Positions 30,985-39,625 of a DNA stretch of 64,000 nucleotides are shown here, in pieces (the first letter of the stretch is position 1; each line of letters opens with the position of its first letter). The position numbers and the translations under genes are program-made. The stretch comes from Vombatus ursinus (Eukaryota; Chordata; Mammalia; Diprotodontia; Vombatidae), in the NCBI RefSeq assembly GCF_900497805.2, contig NW_020949602.1, positions 62,001-126,000 of the forward strand. Reading direction: 5' to 3'. The notes below the pieces were generated by a model that worked only from the letters and a program-made list of their open reading frames with translations, searched no databases and was not told the DNA's origin.

Positions 30985-31375
30985 TCTATTCAGAGGCAGG
31001 TAACCATGAAGATGAGGGAACTGGAAACCATTCCATATAAGGACTGGTAAAGGAAGAGGGGATGTTGAACGTGGAGACATCTGGTGGGAGTAGGGGCAGG
31101 AACAATAGCTGTCTTCAAGAATTAAAAGGGCTGTCACATAGAGGAAAGAGCCCTGTTCTGCCTGGCCCCAGAGGGCAGAACCAGGGCCAAGCTCTAGGCT
31201 TGATTTCAGAAAACACTTCCTACCAATTAGAGCTGTCCAGAAGTAGAGTGGGATGCCAATTGAAGCCAAGCCCCAACCTAAGGGATCTGCCACATGAGCT
31301 GTCCGCAGTGCTGAAACACAGGCTGGCCTTGGACCTCAAGCCCCTGAGCTGTCCATGGTGATGAACCCTCCGCTG
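30985..31375 (+). repeat. CR1/L3 LINE fragment, right arm of an inverted repeat
   Basis: Sense CR1/L3 in order: AGCTGTCTTCAAGAATTAAA, GGGCTGTCACATAGAGGAAA, CTGGCCCCAGAGGGCAGAAC and ACACTTCCTACCAATTAGAG. Its first 53 bp (30991-31043) mirror 29958-30010. Confidence 0.85.
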
Positions 31376-31650
31376 TCGCTCCTGATGGATCCATTAAAGG
31401 AGAATGAAAATGTGTCTGATTATGGTGAACAGCACTTATCAGGACAATACGCTCGATGGGCTCACAGCCAGCTTCCTGCCTCTCGGAAGCCTCTAACTAT
31501 GCAGCTGTCATTTTTTTTTTAAACTACAGCCAGGATAATTAAATAGTCATTATGAAGAAGGCTCATAGAGGCTGGTGCTGAGTAAAGAAAGCCATGCAAT
31601 GAAGACCCAGCAAGCTAGGGCAGTTGAACATGGCTAACATTAGAGGTGGC
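31376..31650. other. single-copy AT-rich island
   Basis: TCCATTAAAGGAGAATG, CTGATTATGGTG, AGGATAATTAAATAGTCATT: several TAAT cores with no repeat signature. Candidate intronic element; inference. Confidence 0.25.
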
Positions 31651-31969
31651 CCAAAGTCCAAGTGTGGCTCTGAGACAACTCTGAGGCCTTGGTCCAGTCA
31701 TGTGACTCTTCTAGCTATTCCTCCCTGAGGATCTGAGATGCTACAAGGACAGAAGAAAGGGAAAACCACTTGACAAGTGAAAATTTTCTCCTCCTGGTTT
31801 CCAGAAAGCACCAGCACCAGACCTTGAGGAGCCAGGGGAGGAAAGGAAAGGCTTCGATTGGGGGAGGGGCTTGAGACACCTGAGCCCTGGCAGGGCTGCA
31901 TTCCTCAATCCTACTTCCAGCCCAGCCTCAGCTACGACCTAGTCCACACTTGCCACAACTCCTGCATAG

Positions 31970-32150
31970 AGCTGCTTGTCACAAGTACTGGCTCTGGAGT
32001 TAGAAGAGCTGGGTTCAAATCCTGGCTTTGCCAATGAGCAGCCCTGAGATCTGAAGCCAGCTGCTTCCCCTGTCTGAGCCTCATGATCTTCATCTTCAAA
32101 ATGACAGGATTTGGACTAGATGCACTAAGATCCCATGAGTGGGTCAGAAT
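31970..32150 (+). repeat. CORE-SINE with CR1-like tail
   Basis: GCTGGGTTCAAATCCTGGCT, TTGGACTAGATGCACTAAGA. Confidence 0.8.
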
Positions 32151-32249
32151 CACTGTGACCAAAAACACAGCTTAGGCTTCTGCTCAATGCTTCTCCCAAT
32201 TCCTCCAACTCCCTCGATCCCTTGTGTTTATTCTGTACACACACACTGA

Positions 32250-32440
32250 ATCAGGTCTTGAGCTTGAGGGGACCACAGAAATCATCCGGTCAAACTTCCT
32301 CATTTTACAAAGAAGAAAACCGAGACTCAAAGAGGTTAAACAATTGGCCCAATGTCACAAAGGCAGTAAGGGTCAGAGGTGCGATTTGAATTCAGGTCCT
32401 CTGATTTCAGAGCCAGGGCTCTTTCCATTGCTATACATCC
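32250..32440 (-). repeat. MIR-like CORE-SINE
   Basis: CATTTTACAAAGAAGAAAAC, GATTTGAATTCAGGTCCTCT. Confidence 0.8.
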
Positions 32441-32444
32441 CAAG

Positions 32445-32545
32445 TAAATACAAGCTCCCTGAAGGCAGGGATTGTTTCAGTTTTTTATCTTTGCATGCTA
32501 ATACCTAGTGCAGAGTAAGAATTTAATAAGTGATCATCAATCGAT
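32445..32545 (+). repeat. L2 3' tail
   Basis: CAAGCTCCCTGAAGGCAGGG, AATTTAATAAGTGATCATCA. Confidence 0.7.
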
Positions 32546-32616
32546 TAGTCTGTTAGCTACAAAACCAACCCAATTATACAAATCCACACAGCTCATTCAT
32601 ATGCATGTATGCATGG

Positions 32617-32619
<3 letters not shown>

Positions 32620-32663
<44 letters not shown>
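32620..32663. repeat. (CA)n microsatellite
   Basis: About 21 uninterrupted units. Confidence 0.97.
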
Positions 32664-32664
<1 letters not shown>

Positions 32665-32999
32665 CTCTCCAGCAACACTGAGTCACAGCCAGATGGTCAG
32701 CTCTTCCTGGAGGCCAACATTTAATGCTCTAATTAATTAACAACAACCCCCCTCTTCCCACTCTCCCATTGCCTTCACCCTGACCAATATCCCCACCCCC
32801 CAAAATGGGCACAAGCCATCTCAGGCAGACAGGGTGCGAGGCGGGGAGAGATCCCCAGGGACCATCTTCTGTTCATCTGGTTCCACTGAGCTCTGGCCCT
32901 CAAACGACATTTTCAGGGGGCAAGGCAGGAGTCGGGGGCCGGGGAGGAAAAGGTGCATCAGAGTAACAATTACTATTCACTACTGCATAAAGGAGGGAA

Positions 33000-33200
33000 C
33001 CCAAATTCTTGAGTCTGATATTCAAGGTCTTCTACAACCCAAGCTCCACCTAAATTTCCAGATTCACCTCCTATCATTATCTAGATGGGGCAGGGGAGGC
33101 AGCAGGGAGCAAAAGCAACCTAGAGGTTGGGTTTTACAGACAGGCGAACAGAAGCCCAAAGAGGGGTCACGGCTAGCCCAAGGTCATCCAGTAAGTAAAT
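33000..33200. repeat. L2 fragment (+) followed by SINE fragment (-)
   Basis: CAAGGTCTTCTACAACCCAA / CTCCACCTAAATTTCCAG is L2. TTTTACAGACAGGCGAACAG and CAAGGTCATCCAGTAAGTAA is an antisense SINE. Confidence 0.6.
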
Positions 33201-33384
33201 GGCAGAGAGGCATTTTCTTGGGAACCCTCAGTCTGCAGAGCTGCCATGGGCCCTCCCAGCATGGGAGAGGAAAGTCAGGACACAAAAGGTCAGTGATTAG
33301 AAGCGCACAAGAGGGAAAAAACTCACTTGAACCCACCTGGACATACTGCCTGCCTCCCACAGAAGAAGCTGGGGCCTACCTGGA

Positions 33385-33730
33385 GATCAGGAGTTCTTAA
33401 CCAGGGGTCTATGAACTTATTGTCTAAAAATATTTTGACAAATGTTTTTAAATATAATTGAATTTCTATGTATTTTACTTTATGCATTTAAAAACATGAT
33501 TCTGTTGGGGCAGCTAGGTGGTGCAGTGGATAGAGCTCCGGCCTTGGAGCTAGGAGGACCTGAGTTTAAATCCAACCTCAGACACTTAACGTATACTAGC
33601 TGTGTGACCCTGGGCAAGTCACTTAACCCTGACTGCCTTACCAAAAAACAAAAAAACCATGATTGTGAGAAGGGATCTATTTGCTTTACTGAACTGCCAG
33701 AGAGATACAGGCCCCCAAGAGGATAAAAAA
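33385..33730 (+). mobile_element. hAT-type transposon split by a SINE
   Basis: 33385-33505: GAGTTCTTAACCAGGGGTCT terminus and TATGTATTTTACTTTATGCA. It resumes at 33654 (CATGATTGTGAGAAGGGATC). The interruption is the SINE at 33506-33653. Confidence 0.7.
33506..33653 (+). repeat. CORE-SINE with target-site duplication
   Basis: GGGGCAGCTAGGTGGTGCAG head, GTGACCCTGGGCAAGTCACT core, and an A-rich tail. Flanked by AAAACATGATTCTG and AAACCATGATTGTG. Confidence 0.93.
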
Positions 33731-33914
33731 CCTTTTGTGTATATTTCTGGGTTAGCCTTTCCCAGCCTCCCTGAATCCCTGGGCAGCTGCCAAAGGAGGC
33801 CCAGAGGCAGGAAAACTGGATACTCTGAGCATCACTTGGAGGAAAAATGGACCCAACCACAGCTGCCAACCCCACCCCTCATCCATTCCACTATCCACTA
33901 GAAACATGGAGGGG

Positions 33915-34095
33915 TAAAAAGCACCTGAAGACCTGGGTTCCAATCCCTGATTACCTGCTATGTATCTCGAACAAGGCACACTGCTACATGTGCCTCAGTT
34001 TCCTCACCTGCAAAATGAGGATGTCTTCACAGGGCTGCTACAAGGCAAGTGTTTCCCTTCTGGTACCATGGAAATGGAAATTGTAATGATTAAGG
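33915..34095 (+). repeat. CORE-SINE
   Basis: AAGACCTGGGTTCCAATCCC, CTCAGTTTCCTCACCTGCAA. Confidence 0.8.
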
Positions 34096-34514
34096 TAGCC
34101 TCCTCCTTGGCCTCTTGAAAGGCTCATCTGGCTCAATCTCTCCTCCCTTCTTCCAACTGCTAGCTTGCTGTGGCCTGACCTTTTCATTCCACCCAGGGAG
34201 CGCCCCCAGCGGCTGGTGTGGGAAGGGTTTCCAAGAGGGAGGCCCGTTGGCTGCTCATGGGAGAGGCTGGCCTAGGCTGCTGGGATATGACTTATTCAGT
34301 ATTCTGAATAATACAACACAAGCTCCAGGATTTCTTTTCAAGCCAGGAAAAGGGGAAGAGAAATCAGGTGGGTCCTTCCTGAGTGGAAGCCACGCCAGCC
34401 CCATGAACACCGTCCCTCAACCTCCCTCTAAACACTGTGACATCTCACAGAGAAAGGGGATTCAAAATGTGAAATAGGGGCAAAAATTAGGCATCGGAGA
34501 CGAAATTACAAGGC

Positions 34515-34775
34515 CAAAACACCAGCGCTCAGATTTGGAAGGAATCTTGCTGGGGGATCAAGACCAATCTGGAACAGGAACCCCCTCAATAGCATCCCTG
34601 ATACACTATCATAATCCCTACACAAACCCCAGCAACAGGGAACTCACTACCTCCAGAAGCAGGTCAGTCCTCTGTTACTCAGCTCCAACTGCCATGAAAC
34701 CCTTCTCTATGCTGAACAAAGATTTGCCTCCATTCAAGTCCTCCACCATTGTTCCCAGGTTCTAGGTCCAGATCT
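34515..34775 (-). repeat. CR1/L3 fragment
   Basis: TTTGGAAGGAATCTTGCTGG, CAACAGGGAACTCACTACCT, TTGCCTCCATTCAAGTCCTC. Confidence 0.6.
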
Positions 34776-34799
34776 GATCATAAGGAACCAAATGCCTTT

Positions 34800-34925
34800 G
34801 TAGAAGTCATTTCTCTGGTCTGGTCCTCAGTTTCCACCTCCATAAAATGAAGGGGTTAAACTGGAGGGTCTCTAGCAAGACCCTTTTGCCTCTGCTCCTC
34901 TCTAACTTCGAGATTCCATGATCTG
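34800..34925 (+). repeat. SINE 3' half
   Basis: CTCAGTTTCCACCTCCATAA, GGGTTAAACTGGAGGGTCTC. Confidence 0.7.
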
Positions 34926-34974
34926 GGAACCATAGTTGGTAAGCTGGACACCATCCACAGGATGGCAACCATTC

Positions 34975-35265
34975 CAGTGAAGGGCCTTGAGTCCATATCT
35001 TAGGAGGACTAATGGGGCAATTTAGCCTCGAGAAAGGTCCGGAGGTATACACAGAGCTGCCTGTGACAATATGGAAGAAGGATCAGCCTTGTTTGAACCA
35101 AGAGCGTTTGGAGGTGGGGGGGGGGGTTCCAAAGAGGTGAACTGGGACTCGATGACAGGAAAGGCTTCCAACAACACGGAACAGGCTGCCTTGCAGGTAG
35201 GGGGCTCTCTCACTGTAGGTTTGAGAGCAAAGGCTGAGTGACCGTTTTGGGAAGGGTATAATGGG
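34975..35265 (+). repeat. CR1/L3 fragment
   Basis: TTAGCCTCGAGAAAGGTCCG, GGAACAGGCTGCCTTGCAGG, AGCAAAGGCTGAGTGACCGT. Confidence 0.7.
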
Positions 35266-35274
35266 GCACAGAGA

Positions 35275-35455
35275 AAAGAGCGCTAGTTCCAGAGTCAGAG
35301 GTTCGAATCCCACTTCTGCTGTCTACCATCTGTGTGAGCTTGGGCAGGTCAATCCACTCCCCTAGGGCTCAGTTTCCTCACCTGTAAACTGGAAAGGTTG
35401 GCCTAGACAGCTTCAGAGGTCCCTTTTGGCTCCAAGATTTGGTGATTCTTGGAGT
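35275..35455 (+). repeat. CORE-SINE with CR1-like tail
   Basis: GAGGTTCGAATCCCACTTCT, GAGCTTGGGCAGGTCAATCC, TCAGAGGTCCCTTTTGGCTC. Confidence 0.85.
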
Positions 35456-35609
35456 CTTTTTCAACAACTCCAACACAACAGTCAATCAATAAGCATTTAT
35501 TAAGTGCTTGCTACGTGCCCGGAGGCCCCTCCAGTGCTCAGCGTCACTGTCCACATAGCAGCCTCTCAAGGCTCTTGGGTTCCAACCCTTCACTTTGTTG
35601 CTCCTGCTT

Positions 35610-35861
35610 TCTGTTGTTCAGTCACTCTTCATTCATGTCTAACTTTCTGACCCCATTTGAGATTTTCCTGGCAAAGACACTGGGCTGGTTTGCCATTTCC
35701 TTCTCCAGTTCATTTTACAGATGAGGAAACTGAGGCCAACAGGGTTAAGTGACTTGCCCAGGGTCACACAGCTAGGAAGTGTCTGAGGCCACATTTGAAC
35801 TCAGGAAGATGAGTCTTGACTCCAGGCCCTGCACTCTGTCCACTGTGCCACCTACCTGCCT
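35610..35861 (-). repeat. MAR1 CORE-SINE with RTE-like tail, near full length
   Basis: CTGTTGTTCAGTCACTCTTC, TGGCAAAGACACTGGGCTGG, ATGAGGAAACTGAGGCCAAC, ACTGTGCCACCTACCTGCC. Confidence 0.93.
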
Positions 35862-35999
35862 TCCCCTTCACTTTACAGAAGAGGAACGGGACACACAGAA
35901 GTCATCCTAGGGGCCAGGGGACAGGGCTATTCTATCCTGTGAGAGACACAAGTATTAGCAACACCCATGGTCCAGTCAGAGAAGGCCCACTTTCTATAA

Positions 36000-36239
36000 G
36001 ATCAAGTTATCCTCTCTGCTACTGCCTTATACTTTCCTGGTCTACATTTGATATTTATGTATCTGTGTATGCACTGTTTCCTCCCTCCTCCCATAGAATG
36101 GAAGCTCCTTGAGGGAAGGGTTATCCATTATATCCCTACTATCTAACACAACTCTGGACATATAACAGCTGCTTAGGGAAGGAGGGAGGGAAGGAGGGAA
36201 AAAGGAAGGAATGGAGGGAGGGAGGAAGGGAAGGAAGAG
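36000..36239 (+). repeat. L2 3' tail running into a GGAA repeat
   Basis: GGAAGCTCCTTGAGGGAAGG then TATAACAGCTGCTTAGGGAA. The GGAA/GGGA tract at 36176-36239 starts where the normal GAATGA tail would be. Confidence 0.75.
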
Positions 36240-36594
36240 CTGTCAACCCTATTAATTTCTGGGCAGCTAGATCAGAGGGCCACTAAGCTCACCTGGTTCA
36301 TCTTTCTGGTAAACGGCATGCCTCTCCTGTCTGTTTTGTAAGACTCTTAATCTGTTTCTCTCTTTCTTTCTTGCCTCCAACTTCCCATTGCTAGGATAAT
36401 ACCAGCATCCCCTGAGACTCTGAAGCCTTCTTCTCTTGGCACTTACTGAACTACTGAGACTTAATCTCCTATAAATCACGAGGCGGGCATGCCCCTGAGA
36501 GCTGCCTGAAGAGGACACATCTCCCACACCAGCCCATATTTGTGTGGAAGGCAGGCACTGATGGTATCACTGGAGGCCAAGGAATAGGATGTCT

Positions 36595-36830
36595 TCACAA
36601 AGGGCGGATGGGCCTGGAAAGACAGTGCTTTTCTCATTTAGATAAAGTCTGAAGAGTAATAAGCGTGGAGGATATTACTAGGACCCTGGACTGATCTACA
36701 GTCTGGCAAATGCCCGTTATCTGCACACACCAAGAATGAGCCAGATAATAATGTCTGATTTTGCTCAAGCAAGACTCAGCTATCTTCTAACATGCACTTA
36801 TGGAATTAATGGAATTTGAAACCCAGCGCA
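36595..36830. other. single-copy island with four GATA motifs
   Basis: AGATAA at 36640-36645 and 36743-36748, TTATCT at 36717-36722, TATCTT at 36781-36786, plus GGAATTAATGG. Candidate regulatory element; inference from motif density. Confidence 0.28.
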
Positions 36831-36879
36831 GTACGGTCTGTCCAATGAGCTGATGCACCCCGAGTACTCTCTGGGGCCA

Positions 36880-37335
36880 AGAGACTCTCAGACTCCTGGA
36901 ATCTGACAATCCTAGAACTTGGGCTTAGGCCGTCAGAATCCCATAATCACAAGATCATGAAGTCTTGATTTGGCAAACCCTGGAATCACAAAATCAAAGC
37001 CTCACCAAAAATATCTTACAATCTTGGAATCTTCTACTTTAGTCTTAAATTCATGGCACCTTGGAATTACAGAATCAAATACTCATGAAGTCTTACAACT
37101 GTAAAATCTTAGAATGAGAGCATCTCAAACTCACAAAACCTTACAATCTTGGAAGCACAGACTCAGAATTATAGAACACTGAATCACAGATTTTCAGTCT
37201 TTACAAGTGAAGAAATATAAGAATGACCAAGCCTTAAGACTCATGGATCCTAAGAATCAGAATTACAGAATCTTAGAAGCCCCCAAAGCAAAGACTCATG
37301 GAATCTTAAGACGCTCAGAATTCGAGATTCCCAAG
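36880..37335. repeat. degenerate AGAATC-type short-unit array
   Basis: About 450 bp in which variants of CTTAGAATC, GGAATCACAGAATC and CTCATGGAATC recur at irregular 15-30-bp spacing. Looks like a decayed CR1/L3-type tail microsatellite. No coding signal. Confidence 0.65.
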
Positions 37336-37339
37336 GTGG

Positions 37340-37535
37340 CACAGGCTGCCTTAGCAGGTAATGGGACGCCTCAGCAGGTAATGGGGCACCTTGGCAGGTA
37401 ATGGGGTGCCTCGGCAGGTAATGGGGTGCCTCTCAAGGAAGGCCTTTGAGCAAACGCTGAGGACCAGCGGTTGGGTGAGTTCTGGTGGGTGCTCTTGCTC
37501 AGGTAGGGGCTGGACTTGGTGGTCCCTGAGATTAG
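37340..37535 (+). repeat. CR1/L3 fragment containing a 20-bp minisatellite
   Basis: Four 20-bp units GCAGGTAATGGGGTGCCTCG-like at 37354-37433 lie inside CR1 sequence (CACAGGCTGCCTTAGC before, TTTGAGCAAACGCTGAGG and AGGGGCTGGACTTGGTGGTC after). Confidence 0.8.
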
Positions 37536-37884
37536 CGATGAGTCTGTGACTCAGAGAATCTTGGCATCCTACGTTCTGAAAATTCCACGGCTGGACACTC
37601 CCTCCATAACCAGAGGAGCCTGGACTCCAAGGTCCCTTCCAGTTTCAAAGCCGTCGGCCTCTGGCCCTTCTCCTGCCTTAGTCTTTGGGGGACTGTGAGG
37701 ATTCCACAAGAAAATGGATCCGAGTTAGGCATCCAACATGGGAATCTTCTGCAGTCAGAGGCCAGCACTCCTCCCACCCATTTTCCGAGGGGGCGCCATG
37801 TTGGATTACAACCACCTGTCCAGTTGGCTGTTTCCCGAAGGCATTTCTCAAAGGTCCTGAACTGTACCAGGAACATAGGACAGA

Positions 37885-38215
37885 GCCCTGGATTTGCATC
37901 CTGAAACGGCCCCAGTATTCTGTGTGACTTTGGGTGAATTCTTTCATTGCTCAGGGTCTCAGGTTCCTAAGGTGGAGCTGAAGATATAAAAGAGGGATGC
38001 CTGGATCATCTCTAAGGTGCCCTCCATTCTTTCATAGCTGGAAGGAACCTCAAGGACCATCTGACCCAGGCCCCTTGTCTTATGGAGGAGGTACATACGA
38101 GGGAGTGATCTGCCCAAGGTGAAACAGGGAGGAATTGTCAGAGCAGGAATTTCAGCCCAGGTCCTCTGACTCCAGGGCAGTTGATTTCCATTGTACTTTG
38201 ATGGCCATCCTATGA
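37885..38215. repeat. SINE (+) then SINE (-)
   Basis: GTGTGACTTTGGGTGAATTC at 37921 (sense) and CAGGTCCTCTGACTCCAGGG at 38158 (antisense, after TAGCTGGAAGGAACCTCAAG). Confidence 0.7.
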
Positions 38216-38559
38216 TCCTATGGTGGACACTCCCACTGACAGACAGGTGAGAAAATTGGGGGGGGGGGCTTTCTTGCAGACAGACAGGTACGGAATTCTC
38301 AATCACTGACGGTGTGTGTCCTCTTCCAGAGAGTTTAGTGGACTGTGGAGGGCATGCCATCCTCATCCTATTCTCAAAACCTTCTTGTCCTGGATCTTGA
38401 CCTTTCATTGACCTGGGGCTGGCTGTCCTCTGCCCGCAAAGGATGAGAATAATGGAAGACTATCTGGTTCCCCATGAGAGTCAGCCTGGCATAGTGAAGG
38501 CTCACTAAGCTGCAATCAACAGAGTATTAGCTCCTTGGAAGTGGTGATGAGTTCATTCT

Positions 38560-39065
38560 TCAGATGGCCAGCACCTGGCACGTCAGCAAGTGTGGAATAA
38601 ATGCTTGCTGATCAACCAAGACCATCTCAGGATCAAGTCCCATCTCAGCCACATCTCAGCTCCACATATGTCCAGCCTGCCCAGCTAACACAGAAGGGAA
38701 ATGATGCTGTCTCTGGAAGATCTACACCAGGATCCCTAGAGCCTCATCTGGGCACCCCCAGCACACTGGCCGGTTTCTTTCATCTGTTCAAAGGCTGTAG
38801 CCCCCACCCCTGCGGCTCCTCCTGATTGGATGGCTCTTCCCAGCACCTCCATTTAAGGAGGTGTTCAAAGGAGCCATCTCTTCATTTCTCACCAGGCTGA
38901 TGCCCCCACAATCATCTACCTTTCTCCCATCCTTTTTGTGTGGTGTCATTCCCCATCAGAACATAAGCTCCTTGAGGGCAGAGACTGACCGTCCTTTGGC
39001 TTTTAATTGCATTCCCAGTGCTTGACCCATAGGCACTGAAGAAATCTTGTTGACTGCCTGATTGC
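38560..39065 (+). repeat. L2 fragments
   Basis: GTGTGGAATAAATGCTTGCT at 38590, and a second tail TAAGCTCCTTGAGGGCAGAG / TTGACTGCCTGATTGCC at 38964-39065. Confidence 0.75.
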
Positions 39066-39102
39066 CTATCAAGAGGAAGAAAGAGCTCAAGAAGATGGTG
39101 AC

Positions 39103-39123
39103 CAAAAAAAAAAAAAAAAAAAA
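39103..39123. repeat. poly-A run
   Basis: About 21 A without a recognisable element on its left. Confidence 0.9.
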
Positions 39124-39229
39124 AGCAAGATTCATCATCTGTGCCCTTAAGTCTCTTTTATCACTGAGTGATAGATAGCCACATAGGTTCATCAATCAAC
39201 GGATGAATGATAAGACAGACAGACAGGTT

Positions 39230-39611
39230 ACTATCATCCTGTGTCTCTCCACTTCCTGGTCAGCCAAACTCTTTGAGAAAAGTGCCTACATGGGGTGACT
39301 CCGCTTCCTTCCCTCTCACTCTCTTCTTAATTCTTTCCAGTCTGACTTCTGACCCCATCATTCCACTGAAGCTGCTCTCTCCAAAGTTACAAGGATCTCC
39401 TAACTTCCCAACTTAATGGCTTCTTCTTCCCCCCTCCTCCCTCTTGATCTTTCTCAGCCTGTGATGATATTACTGCCCCGTCTCTCTTAGGGCACCTTCT
39501 CCCCATCTATCTGCTCCTCCCCTGTCTCCTTTGCTGGAATTTCATCCATGCCATGCACACGGACCCTGGATATATCCCTCGGCTCTCTCCTGGGTCCTCT
39601 TCTCTTCCTTC
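39230..39611 (+). repeat. L2 LINE, 5' segment of a split copy
   Basis: CCAAAGTTACAAGGATCTCC, TCGGCTCTCTCCTGGGTCCT + CTTCTC: L2 ORF2 C-terminal region. Its continuation is at 42763. Confidence 0.75.
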
Positions 39612-39625
39612 TAAATACCATGATG

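Noticed and set aside
32834-33400. 188-residue plus-strand open frame
   Set aside because: Overlaps an L2 fragment and an antisense SINE. No conserved coding pattern.
35275-35340. tRNA-like B-box motif (GGTTCGAATCCC)
   Set aside because: It is the tRNA-derived head/core of a CORE-SINE; no cloverleaf can be drawn around it.
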